DNA of 64,000 nt. Origin: Gyromitra esculenta. Its lineage: Eukaryota > Ascomycota > Pezizomycetes > Pezizales > Discinaceae. The notes beneath the pieces are model-generated. The model worked only from the letters and a program-made list of their open reading frames with translations, was not told the DNA's origin and ran no database searches. How positions within the stretch are numbered: position 1 is the first letter of the stretch; every line of letters starts with the position of its first letter. Positions 43,501-54,975 of the stretch are shown piece by piece. The position numbers and the translations under genes are program-made. The stretch covers positions 992,001-1,056,000 of the forward strand of contig JBCAML010000005.1 of assembly GCA_038503075.1 (NCBI GenBank), given 5' to 3'.

Positions 43501-46381
43501 TAACGGTGAGTATGGGGTCCAGAAGAGACGACGCCAACCGAGCGTGGATTGCTGATATTATTCGTACCGGGTATCTCGAACACGCTTAAATTTCTCTTGC
43601 GTGCGATAAAAAGCAAAGCTGAAAGCGAGACATGAAGTCGAATCAGAGTGTGACAAACGTTACCCTCTCTGCCAAACATACATGATACTAGTCTATTAAT
43701 ATCACAAATATGGGATGAACATTGGCAAGGCTTGACAATGCTTGGAGATAGATAAGGATTGTGTCACTGCGAGATTCCAGGGTTAGGTTTCGGGGAAGTG
43801 ATGCTCTGTCGGCTGTACTTAGCTATATCAGAAAGAGATTAACGGATATCGGGATGCCTTTCTTGCTTTTTATTTGGGGTTCCTGGCGGAAAAATTATAT
43901 GCGCTATCGAATACCAATCATAAAACGTTATCTAGGCATGCGAGATGGTGTGTTGATGAGGATCTGAGCGCCACAGGCCACAATGAGCCTTAGAGTAAGT
44001 TACGTCAAGAGATCCCAAAATGGTCAATCGGGACCGTTTTGGGATACCCTGCTTTTATCAACTAAGGCTGGACACAGTTTTGAAAACAAGTTTAGACGGC
44101 ACTTCGAGCAATCGGTCGAAATCAAAGCCAACTAGATGCTCTCTTTTATTAAACCCGATAACGGTATCAGAATATGGGGCTTCGGTTTTCTAGAAATGTA
44201 ATTGCGGTCGCCCCAGTATAGATTGGGAAGGAACTTGAGGGCTTGAGCAGGTCGTTGGGGGAAATATTACATACTTATCTATAGATGAGTAATTTGTGAT
44301 ACTGGGACCCTCCGGAAGTGGTCTGGGCGGGATAAACTCCTCAAGCTCTGTTCAGGTAATGCCAATGCAATCATACATACCATTGCCTTTCGATTGGGCA
44401 AAGTTCTCTTAAAGCTACTTGGCGAAAGTAAACCCTGCGAGTGAGGTACAACTATCTGCCCCACCCGAGCTCGACGCCTTTGATCTGGAAGCCCGGGTTG
44501 GTCAGAGAAGCTCCCTTTTCTGCTGATAATCTGACCTCTACGATGAATTTAAATTATCTGGGGAAACATACATAACCTAAGGCTATATAGTATCGAAGCT
44601 TATAACCGACCTACAAGGAGCAAAGTTAAAGCCAATACTACATGTAGCTGTGATAAAACAACCATTCATTTCTACGAAAAGCGTAACATGGAGCAGGCCA
44701 AGAAACAATTTTATATGATCGAAATGGGCAGTAAATATTTTTCCTTTCCAGAACTAAACTAGAGTACTTATACCAGTAAAAATTACCAAAGGGTATATAT
44801 CCAGTATTGGTAGTGATATTCGGGCGGGAGAGTTCCATACAAAGTTTAGCTGATTTTGGTACGTACTGGTATCTGATTGGTACAGCATTTGGGTCTTGCA
44901 TCCTGCTGATAATGCTATAGCCCTAGCCATAGTGCTTGAAGGTAAAGTAGATAGTTACGATGGATACAATATTCACTGGTACCTTGTATACTTTCTTGGA
45001 GGTGGCGATATTAGATACGTAAGTGAAAGATATCTTGATTTCCTAGAATAGCAGGGTTGACGTAGACGAATACGCAAATTCGTTTGATGGTACTTCCCGT
45101 GAATCAAGATTTGAGCTGCAGGGGTTCTCTCCGAGTTCAAATCACGGACCTACATTGAGGGGAGCGGATAAATTGGCGCCGGAGCAAACCAGACTTTCTT
45201 ATCAGCAAGAGCTTGACCTGGACCACAGGGCATCCAAGCGTAATCGGTAGGGTGTGAAGATTGTAATGGCTATGAGCATCCCAAAACGAAGTAGTTCCAT
45301 TGCCGCCTGCAGGAACCATTGACTGTGGTTGTAGAAGAGAGACGAAAAGATTTATGCTCTTACCCTAATAGCTTATGTACTCTGCTAGTCTTCAATCTCC
45401 GGGAGGCAGGGATAGTTTCTCAAAGCGAGCCGTTTTTGCATGGCGGCTTGATCGTTTCACGAATCGCGATCTTACGAGCAAATGTGTACGTTGTCGTTGT
45501 TGTCGTTGAGACTGCTTTCCTAGGTGTTTTTTTTTTCCTTTATCGTTTCAACTTTCCAACTCGTCTGATCCATGTCACAAGTTCCGAATCAGTATAGATA
45601 CACATGGTTCCCATCATTGGATTCGGAAAGGTGTGCTACCGCAAGTGGAATTCTATTTACTCCCGAGTTTTTATGAAACACGATATTTCTGAATCAGTTT
45701 TCTGTTTAAAGATTGCGCGTCTCACCTAAATCTCAAGGTCCTGGGTTTTGCCACGGACACGTCTTCACGACTTGCTTGATGCCCTCGATGATTGGAGAGC
45801 GAAGCGGCGAGTGCGGCGGCTGCTGCTGCTGGAGTAGCTACAGCCTACCAGGGTGTGCGGTCAATCAAGTGTCATCAAGCCAGCCCTGGTTGTGCGGTTC
45901 CGTGCATCAATCCGTGGTGCCCTTGTCTGCCGTCGCTCGGCTGATTTTTCCGATTGACTGGTTCGTTTGCGCACATCCAGTAGAAGCTGCCCCTTTCCCA
46001 TTGCCATTCCCTGAATAGATGGTTTGATAGGTACTAGATATTCTATACAGCTCGCTATCGTCATCATTCTATTATGCTCTGCTAGTGTTCCAGATTTCCT
46101 TGTTTTCCCGTCTCTATCTTTCTCTCTTCCCTTCTAAATATCTCTTCTGATTCCCCCCGCAACTGTCCATTCTTTCTTCCCTTTCTTCCCTCCCCTCTTT
46201 CCCTTTTTATTCCCATCCGTACCGTTCGCTCGCTCGCTTATTTGTTTGGCACTTTCTTTCCAAACCTTATTCCAGCCAATCCCGGCTATCACTTGTACAA
46301 GTACATTCGTTTTCAACGACAGCGGCGAATCTCCCCAAAACCGTTATTTATTACTAAAGGAGGAGAAAGAAATTATAAATA
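40558..46381. other. 5.8-kb gene-poor AT-rich block
   Basis: This is the longest gap in the window. Bases 40558-40960 are probably the ZIP leader and promoter. Five TACATGTA palindromes lie within 41045-44646, some inside longer AGCTACATGTAG-type palindromes. A C-run sits at 43440. Many (TA)n stretches occur. No frame has a recognisable domain. From about 46080 a long CT-rich tract marks the promoter/leader of the next gene. No paired terminal repeats were found by eye. Confidence 0.5.
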
Positions 46382-48112
46382 ATGTCAAAAGGAAGTCCAT
46401 CAAAGCCTGCCAGCCCAGGTGTTGCTGCGAAGAATATAGCGCAGTCAGAATCGAAGGCTATCAAGAAGGAGAGAAGCTTCCGGTCCCTCTTTTCCTTCTT
46501 TAAATCTTCGAAAAATGGCAGGAAGCCCTCCAGTCTGTCCAAGTCATCTCGTTATCCAAATAATAAGCCTGCCACAAAAGCACTAGGCCTCTCTACCGCC
46601 TCGTTGCCAGCCCAAACCTCCAAGGAGGATAGTGAGGGTGATGGAAACTCGGATGGTGATTTCCCTCGAACAACTGGCCACTGGCACTCAACAACCTCTC
46701 TTCCCTCTCAGGTTCGACCACCTTTCGCTCGCCATTCACCGACATCTTCGTCTTCTTCAGCCTCTTCGTTCGAATTTCCGTCTGATGCATCTACTACCAC
46801 AACATCACCTTCCAATTCATCACCCTCAGTTTTGATAAAGTCGGGATCTTCGGCTTCTATAGTTACCATGGGTTTAGTGGCATCTGGTGTTAGCCCTCCC
46901 TTGATGGAACACAATTGTCCGTCAGGCCAAGCATCCGCAAAGCCACTTAAAATGTCAAAACCCGTGAAAAGAGCCACGGAAAACTACCAGAAACAACCAT
47001 CACCGTTATCGAGCGTCATGGACGCCCAGTCGCCATATACCTTTCCTGTTCCACCTCAAATATCTACCCATGAGAGCCAAATCAAGCGAAGAAGCTCCCT
47101 AGGCAACTTCTTACTCCGCAGAAGCCAGTCTCATCCAGATCTTGCGGATCTTACCCAAGAAGACCTTCCTCCACTTCCTCCTATGCCAGCGTCAGCGCCT
47201 ACTTCACGACCAACATCTTCCTCCTCTCTTGCGCGCGCAAAAACCTTTCGTAGAAGATCTACTGATTCTCGAAAGGATGGTGGCGGTTACACCGACCAGG
47301 AAAAAATAGAACGGATTTCGATTCTAGGAGCGGACCCAGCCGGATATGGATACTATCTTTATCCCAGAGCACAAAAGGACACTTCTAATAACCAACGGAA
47401 CGGCATGGGATCTCTCCCCGGTAAGCGTGGGAGGTCCGGCTATGTCGATGGCTGTAACAATGGTAACTTGGGGGAATCAGGGTCTGAAGGACCCGGAGGT
47501 GGCCGTGGTGGTACCGGAGCGCCAAGTGGTAGGGCTTGGAAAGATTCAAGGGGTCGTGGTTTCCGAAGGACTGTCGCGCAGCAAGCGATCCCGGAAGAAG
47601 CAGGCGATACATTCGACTCAGAAAGTACGAGCTCGCAGTCAATCGGCCCTAACAGACGGCACTCTGATGGAGTTACCTTTGGCTCAGAGTATTCGCGGCA
47701 AAACTCGACCTCGTCGGGGTCTGCGCCTTCGGTTTCGACTACAACTGAAAATCAAACGACAGTTAATAAAGAAACATCCTGGGACGAGAAGGGGGAAGGT
47801 AAACCAACCCGTCACAACAGTTGGGATTCTGCAGAGAATTATAAACTGGTGCAGGAATTGTCATCATTACAAGTTCCTTATGTTCAAAGAAATGTACCAC
47901 AGGACGAGGATCGGGACACCGAAGCGGTATTGAGGAAGTTGCAGCTGGGAGCGCAGAGGGCTATAGATGCTGCTGATCCTGCAGCCGAGGGATTCGATGA
48001 GAAGCCAACCAACTTTTCGCACCCGAATATTGCGGGCTTTGGCGAACAATCAAAAGTGGTTGAGGATAGAGACGGTCTGCCTATGATTAGAATTAACGTG
48101 ACTGAGGCTTGA
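46382..48112 (+). CDS. Uncharacterised basic, serine-rich low-complexity protein
   Basis: A single-exon frame of 576 residues. The ATG at 46382 follows AATA context after a CT-rich leader, and the stop is TGA. The N-terminus is basic with KKERSFRSLFSFFKSSKNG, a possible amphipathic membrane- or nucleus-directed segment. Ser/Thr/Pro-rich disorder dominates, with RRSSLGNFLLRRSQSHP as a conserved-looking phosphosite-type motif and a Gly/Arg-rich stretch near residues 355-390. A short acidic helical part (EAVLRKLQLGAQRAIDAAD) near the C-terminus may be the only folded piece. No enzyme domain was recognised. It resembles fungal regulatory or scaffold proteins in composition only. Confidence 0.78.
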   Translation: MSKGSPSKPASPGVAAKNIAQSESKAIKKERSFRSLFSFFKSSKNGRKPSSLSKSSRYPNNKPATKALGLSTASLPAQTSKEDSEGDGNSDGDFPRTTGHWHSTTSLPSQVRPPFARHSPTSSSSSASSFEFPSDASTTTTSPSNSSPSVLIKSGSSASIVTMGLVASGVSPPLMEHNCPSGQASAKPLKMSKPVKRATENYQKQPSPLSSVMDAQSPYTFPVPPQISTHESQIKRRSSLGNFLLRRSQSHPDLADLTQEDLPPLPPMPASAPTSRPTSSSSLARAKTFRRRSTDSRKDGGGYTDQEKIERISILGADPAGYGYYLYPRAQKDTSNNQRNGMGSLPGKRGRSGYVDGCNNGNLGESGSEGPGGGRGGTGAPSGRAWKDSRGRGFRRTVAQQAIPEEAGDTFDSESTSSQSIGPNRRHSDGVTFGSEYSRQNSTSSGSAPSVSTTTENQTTVNKETSWDEKGEGKPTRHNSWDSAENYKLVQELSSLQVPYVQRNVPQDEDRDTEAVLRKLQLGAQRAIDAADPAAEGFDEKPTNFSHPNIAGFGEQSKVVEDRDGLPMIRINVTEA

Positions 48113-51100
48113 GTGAAGGGTAGAGGATTCTGTGGGTGGGGTTATGGTTTGGTTATTTAGGATATTACGACTTTCACTGTGAGATTACTGTTCTGAAAAG
48201 CATGGGACTTTTTTTTTTTGATTACATGGTCTGGTATATGGCCAATGGATGTGGGGTTATGGGAAAAAAAGATAGAGGAAGAACAAGGCAATGCCCCGGA
48301 GTTTTCTTTCGAGTTTTTTATTTTTATTCTTGTATACCCTTTCTGCACATATGGTTTTTTATTCCACTTTTCATTTCACGGGCCTGCGGTTGAGCTTTTC
48401 GTGAACTTTTTGCATCAGACTTTTTGTTTCTTTAGCACAGTTCTTTTTTTTTCCTTCTCCATTTTTCTGGAAACGGGTGGTGGCTTTTTCTCTGCGATTG
48501 CAATTGTAGGTGTTGGCGGGCAGCGGCGTTTCTATACAAGGCGTACCCCCCCTTTTTATCAGCGATGATAAGTATTTAATTTTGCATGTCTTTTCTCTCC
48601 CTTTTATAGTCCGGGCAGGGAGGATACTAGAATTCGGATAGGGGTCGGAAATTTACCCGTGCATTTAACGACCATTTTCGTTTAAAGTGGGCGAGCGAGT
48701 GATATGCTGTGCAGAGTCTTGCACGTTGGTGAATTCTCAATTCTGTGTTGATTCGGTACCTTAATAAGATAAGTGTGATACCCTGCCTGAGTGACGTTAA
48801 GTGAACCATTATTACCGCGGCTACTTCAGAAAACGTTCGTTCGCGAAACTTCTCGCGAAAATCGGATGAATTGACCGGAGGATAAGTGGCTTCGCTGTTC
48901 ATTTCGCTTCACCGGCAGCTACTGAGCGGAAGGCTTGATCGTAGCGGATGAATACGATGATAACCACACCAAGGTGTGTGTACACATTGTATCGGAAATG
49001 GTCAGATGAACTTGTCGGGGAGAGCACCTAGGGCAAAAGAAAAGCCTTCCACTAATTCATAACCCTGGGCGCTCTCACTGATTTTCTGGCTATAGGGCTT
49101 AATTCATTCGCGGCAGACCAAGAGTGTAATGATCGGTAATATTGCCTTCATCTTAGCTTTGAGCCTCGCTTGAACAGAGCAACAATCAGGCACATGGCCA
49201 TAGCGTGGAGCTTAAGCCTGAGCAAGGCTTTGATGTTGAGTTATGCATATTTTCCTGCGCATGATGGTCCAGTCGGGCTGCTTGATTGATGTTGGGGACG
49301 CATTCTGTGCATCGTGGGAGCAGGTGGGTTGTGAAGGTAGATAAGCAAAAGTTGGCATCGTGACTTGGAGTAATATGGTGGGGAGTATATGTGGGCGATC
49401 TGAATCCTGATCGCAGCCTCGCTGAGATGCGGCTGTGGGTGGTTGAAAAATGTGAATTCAGTAGAGAAGTGGTTAAAGCCGAAAGAGACAATAGCGCCGT
49501 TGGGAATCTCCAGTCGATGGGGAGGGGTGTGGCTCATCGATGATAAAGATGGATGGGGGTCCTTTTTTCTGGTGCAAATTTGGTGGGGTGCATTTGGCTT
49601 TTGGTTCAACTAAGGGGAGGGGTTGGGGTTGGGGGGTTCGCTGCCCCGTTACTATTGACGGGGAGGAGTTCGCGAAGGCGGGGTTGTTTGAATAACAACC
49701 GCCGTCTGTCTCGCTGCCTTTCTGCGAGTGTTGAGACTGTTGGTACCGTATCAACATACTCGAGAGTACATGTACGGGATTGAAGGCAAGCCCGATCGGC
49801 AAGAGTGCAGGATGTAGATGGGAGTAGAATATTGGTACTCGCCTCAGTGGTGGATGAATCTGTATTGTTGTACGATTTCTCACGCAACCCCCCTCGATGT
49901 CTCCTCCTATAACCCCCTCCTCCAACCGTTTCCCCCCACCCTGCTTGCTAGTGCTTGCTTGCAAAGGGGAGGGAGGGGTGTACGCAGTGAGAACCAGCAA
50001 GGGACAAGTTATCCATGCTTCGGGCCAGAACCCGCAGGAAAAAAGAAGTTGATGGAACCGATGCCCTGTTTGTCCTATTTCTTTTTTCCAGCAGAATGGA
50101 TCAATTGCAGCACCCTCAACGTTCCTCGTGCTCTCTCCCACTTTCTCGCCGTTCCCTATTTTCACAGGTCCCAGTGGATTCACAGTTCTGCTCTGAAGCA
50201 GCTTGCTATTTATTTCCATCCCTGCCGGGCTGCGTACGCGTCTGTCCTATATCCTAAGCTGATCCCACTTCCCACTTCCTCCAGCTTTCTCTGGCTCGCC
50301 CGCGCCAACATCCATTCACTTCTCCGCAGTAGCCAGACCCCCCTCCTTCCGGCGACTTGTGATATGGATCGTAAAAAGCATGCCCCCTCCACATCCCATC
50401 CACCTCTACCCCCCCTTCCATTCTCCCGTTTTTACTTGTTATCTATCCCTGCTTAGCTAGTTGGTCCTTCTTGTTTTGTTCTTTTATTCCCTTTCGTTCG
50501 TTCACCGGCCAGAAGCTATGTTGGTCCAAAGCGGCCAGGCCATCAACAAACGACGATAGAGCGATCGGCATCGTAGGAATAAAAAAATTAAAGGTCATCC
50601 CCTCGTGCGTCTCTCTTCTTGTGGACGCGCATATGTATGCACATGTAGAGTACCTACCTCTTATATCCACGCATCGATAGAAGAAGAGGCTCTTCTTCTT
50701 CCTTCCATCTGGTCTGGTTTTTGTGTCATTTGACGATCCAAGCCTCCCCTCCCTCTGGCCGAGCTATCATCCCCGCAGTCGTTCCGGGGGAGGGGGGGTA
50801 GGCAACAAAGAGGACGCGGAAAAGCTAGCTAGTGCCTAGTCCAAACACCCCCCCTTCTGCAACACAACCCCCCCCTCCGGTGCGGTCTGCTCCACCCACC
50901 CCCGGGAGCTCTGTTCTAGGTATGTGAGTGGTGTGTGGTGCTCGTGCTGGTGGAGTGTGCGGGTGTGGGCGGGTGTGGGTGTGTGTGCACAGTGCAGTTT
51001 GGGAAACAGCTAAAAAGGAGAGGGGAATCGTCTACCAGAGCAAGAGGAGAGACTGCTAGACTATTTCACTACTACCTTTACTGCAATATTATCCTTCCCT

Positions 51101-51627
51101 ATTTTCCACCCTTTATTTTTCGCTTTCTCCGTCTTGCACTCTCTATTTATCTATCCTGGTGGAGTTGCTTCTGCTGGGCATACACAACCCCACGAGAACC
51201 TTTTTTTATCGATACTGTGACCAGGCACGTTGTACGTCATTCTTCGAAAAGCCAAAAAAAAAACTGCTACCACCCCAAACGCGTCTCACCAAAACCGAAA
51301 ACTTCGCTCACCCACTCCGTCACGAAGCCTTACACACTAACTTGTATTTCAACAACACCTCCCACTATCGCTATCACAGCCACCCCCACCCCCTTCAATT
51401 TATCTCACCTCTAGCAAACCTTTTTGCTGTTCGACACCACCGCTACCTGTTCCTTCTCCGGTGTCAACCCGAAAGGTTAAAACTGAATAGGCCTCACCTC
51501 ATTTTCAAAACTGATTCTGCGTACTGGTTTAAGGCTCTACGGCTGCCGCACACGATCTAGTTCTTTAACTTACAGATACTCATTCTTTAGTATTGGAGGG
51601 GGACCTAAACTCCTCAAATCTTTCGAA
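48113..51627. other. Long spacer and AUG-poor leader upstream of RNase H1
   Basis: Bases 48113-48600 are T-rich 3' flank. TACATGTA occurs at 49767. From about 50400 the DNA becomes C/CT-rich with C-runs (50880-50910) and several very short AUG frames (for example at 50362, 50521 and 50637). From 50925 to 51662 there is no ATG at all on the plus strand. The 248-codon minus-strand frame 49473-50219 is proline/glycine-rich and lacks features. Confidence 0.5.
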
Positions 51628-52960
51628 GTGGCTTCCCCGTCGGTCCACGCCGTCCTAGCCCATGAAGGGCCTAAGAGAAAAAGAGCTGGCGAGTTGAAGT
51701 ACTACGCGGTTCGGTCAGGGTTCAATCCTGGCATCTACACGAGCTGGGGTGAGTGCATGGAGCAGATCAAGGGGTTTAAGGGAGCAAAGTGTATGTAGCT
51801 TTTAAAGTTCTCATTGCTTGCTTGTCCATCGTTACTCCTTTGACTAGCACGCTAAAATCATGTAGTCAAATCTTTCCCATCGGAGGAGGAGGCCAGGCTA
51901 TTCCTCTCGGGTACAGATCCCTCGCTGGATCCCGCTTCATCCTCATATACAGCCAAGTTTTATGGTGTCCGTAGTGGCAAGACTCCTGGCATATACACCG
52001 ACTGGGCTTCAGCCGAGCAGCAGGTTGTCGGAGTTCAGAAACCGAAGGTCCGATGTTTTGCTACGCGCGAAGAAGCTGAAGCCTTTGTTAATGGTAGTTC
52101 GGGGAGTAGTGAGGGATCACCAGTTAGCATTGATAAGCGCAAGCGACCTGCTAGGAATGGGGCCGGAGAGGGTACAAAGGCTTATAGCAGGGACGGCTCT
52201 TCCTCAGACCAGGAAATCCCCCCATCACCAAAGAAGAGGAAGGTTGGGGGGGACGAGCTATCCCAGGGGGAGAGCGTTTCGCCTATAGAGCAACTACAAC
52301 AGCAACAACCTATTGAATTTCCACCGCATGAAGAAAAAAAAGAAGATAAGGATGAGGGTTTCCCCACCTTCGAGGAGGTTGTCGAGCGAAAAAAACCAAA
52401 GCCGAGGGTGACCGCGAAGAAGAATGCAATACTTAGAATATACACCGATGGTAGCGCTCTCGGAAACGGAAGAGACGCAGCTATGGCTGGCGTGGGCGTA
52501 TGGTTCGGGGATCGGGACGTTAGGTGGATACCTATTTCTTTGAGTTTCCAACGCGCATACTTACTAACACTAAAGCTCTAGAAACATTTCTGAACCCCTT
52601 GTAGGTCCCCGTCAGACAAACCAGAGAGCGGAGCTTACCGCAATCCTCCGTGCCATTAATGTCGCTCCGCTACACCGCGAGGTACTTATTTATACCGATT
52701 CTAAATATGCAATCAATTGTGTTACTGTTTGGCACATAAACTGGATCAAGAACAATTGGATCACCAGCGTCGGAAGGCCTGTAGAGAATCAGGATTTGAT
52801 TGAAAAGATCCTCGAAAAAGTCAAGGAGAGAGAAGTGCACGGTAGCAAGACGAGGTTTGAGTGGGTACAAGGCCATACCGGGAATAACGACGGCAACTCT
52901 CAAGCCGATAAGCTAGCGGTTGAGGGTGCGAGGATGGCGAGAGCTTTAAGTAAGATTTAG
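51628..52960 (+). CDS. Ribonuclease H1 with two N-terminal hybrid-binding domains; start codon unresolved
   Basis: Coding exons end/begin at ...51790, 51866-52523 and 52582-52960. Two RNase-H1-type hybrid-binding modules come first: YYAVRSGFNPGIYTSWGEC with GFKGAKFKSFPSEEEA, and FYGVRSGKTPGIYTDWASA with VRCFATREEAEAF. After a charged, Lys/Glu-rich linker comes the catalytic domain. Its four acidic residues are in RIYTDGSA, QTNQRAELTAI, LIYTDSKYAI and GNSQADKLA. It cleaves RNA in RNA-DNA hybrids, in nucleus and/or mitochondria. The frame is open upstream, but the first in-frame ATG lies inside the first module. The listed start is a GTG in purine context (51628) used as a placeholder. The true start is either non-AUG or in an upstream exon I could not place. 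Confidence 0.92.
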
Positions 52961-54975
52961 CTTCGTGGATGGGGAAGGAAGGGAATGAGAGAGCAGTCCC
53001 TCGGTTTCGGTGGTTAAGGTTCATCACGACTTTCATTGTTAATTTTCGTTTGTTCTTTCCTGGATTTCATTCCTACCATATTCGAGGCTATGGCTTTACC
53101 AGTCAGGGGTAGAAAAAACTTGAAAACCAGAAAAAAAGGGGATGGAGTGAGAGTATTAAGATTCGTGGTGTGTGATGGGAAACAAAATGGGCGGCTTTTT
53201 GATATTTTATGCGCGGTTTACACTTTATATTACTTTTCGGCTTGCTCGTATCATTTTCTCTGTCTGTTTGTGGGTCAGGCTCTTTTTATTTTATTCTTGT
53301 TTATCTTTTCTTCTATCCCTTCCGAGCTTTCGGATTCTGATCTCTATCTATACGGGATTCTCTTTTTTATTCATCCCCCTTTCTCTTTGCTGTTTTTTTG
53401 GCTCGTCTTAAGAATATTTGGGAGTTTGTTCGCCACGTTTCTAGGGCTTTGATTCTAGGATAGGGACGGCTAGGCCATTGGTATGCTGAGATGTCGAGTA
53501 TGTGGTAGAAGATGGATGGGCTGATAGTAAAATGACCTATCATAGGCAAGATCATTTCTAGTTGGCGAATTGACGTCGAGGAAAAATTACTAACATCTAC
53601 ACTTACAATTGGCCAATGTCTCTCTCTTCCCCAAAGATCGGGGCTCTGGTTTGTCTGGATTGGGTTTGGAGGGTTCCAATGGATGGGTTGCGTGTTTCGC
53701 GTACCTGCCGGCGCAATGCAAATCTGTGCATGTGGGTGCGTGTATATCAGATGAAATGAAGAGATTCGAAAGAAACATGGAACCAAATATGTTTATTCTC
53801 GTTCCCCATCATATCGTATCTCGGGGAAACAGTATCGAGATGTGCTTGTGAGGATTTCTAAGGATTTCTGGTCCCAAGAAAAGCAAAAAAAAAAAACAAA
53901 GGGCTCAAGTCCATGCACGATATAACCTGACAGCGAAAGAAACAAGCATTCCGTCTATTTGTTTTGTTTTGCTTTTTTTCGGGGTTTTTTGGACTTAACT
54001 TCGGTACAGCAAACAAGTGTAAACAACTCTTGTTAGTGCTTCTGGGATCAATGTTTGACGTGCGTCTCGTTTAGCTATCCTTGAGTCTCTCCAGCCAACG
54101 AACTCCGGAGCTTTCGGTGTTCAATAAGCGATGAGATGGAACGGGTGGTTTGCCGTTATTTTATGTCTTTCTTGGAATCACACCGGGGCGGAAACAAAAA
54201 GCAAGGGAAAATCGGTTGAACATGCATATGCACGAAGGCACGTGATGGCTATTGGTTCAGGGATACCCCGCCATCTGTCTGCCGCGACAAGACATGAATC
54301 CATCAATGCGAATCGGGCTCCCGCCGAAGCATCGTGACGGCTTTAGGATCCCCCGCGCCGCTGAAAAACAAAATCGAAACAAAACAAAACATTATAATCA
54401 TGCTAAAATGCTGCGTTACAGATATATACGGAAATACTCGTACCACTCAGATAAATATGACGAATGAATAAGTGCCTGGGGAAAAAAAACATCTAACTCC
54501 GTAGCGAAAAAGAAAAAGAAAAAGAAAAAGAAAAAAAGCTCCCATATATAGAAAACAGAAAAACCTAAGCCAACTGTGAGGGATGCTGAGGTAGATACTC
54601 CCTGAGAATAGATCTACAGTAGTACAAGTGTTCCATGAGATGTAACGGAGGTAACGAAAAAAGAGAAAGGATGATAAAACTGAACGCCTTCCAACTAAAA
54701 CGCAACTCAACTTCTCCGCTGTTCACCTTAGCCTCCTCCACCTAAACATAGAACGGGGCTTCAAGGTGCGTAGGAACTCCTTAAGATAAAAAAAGTAGAT
54801 CCACGAACGTAGCGAAGATGAGCATTAAAAAAAGAACAAAATTTAACTATGGTGCCTGTAGAAGAGAAGAGAGGAGTAAATTAAAAGTTAATATGCCTTA
54901 TTAACCCCCAAAGATTAATCAAGCCTTCCCATCAAATGCATCCTGGAGGCAAAAAAATGTTTCGATTTTTTAATT
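52961..54975. other. Spacer between convergent RNase H1 and PFK2/FBPase2 genes
   Basis: T-rich 3' flank (53040-53450) whose frames are hydrophobic nonsense, then AT-rich DNA. A hexanucleotide microsatellite (GAAAAA-type) lies at about 54504-54536. No gene is seen. Confidence 0.5.

Noticed and set aside
45137..45319. 60-codon minus-strand frame with coding-like residues (GNGTTSFWDAHSHYN)
   Set aside because: Suggestive of a gene fragment, but no flanking exons or recognisable family were found.
47346..47933. 195-codon plus-strand frame in a second frame
   Set aside because: Lies wholly inside the 576-residue gene in another frame and has no independent features.
49473..50219. 248-codon minus-strand frame
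   Set aside because: Random-looking composition with proline runs and no domain; probably chance openness in GC-richer leader DNA.
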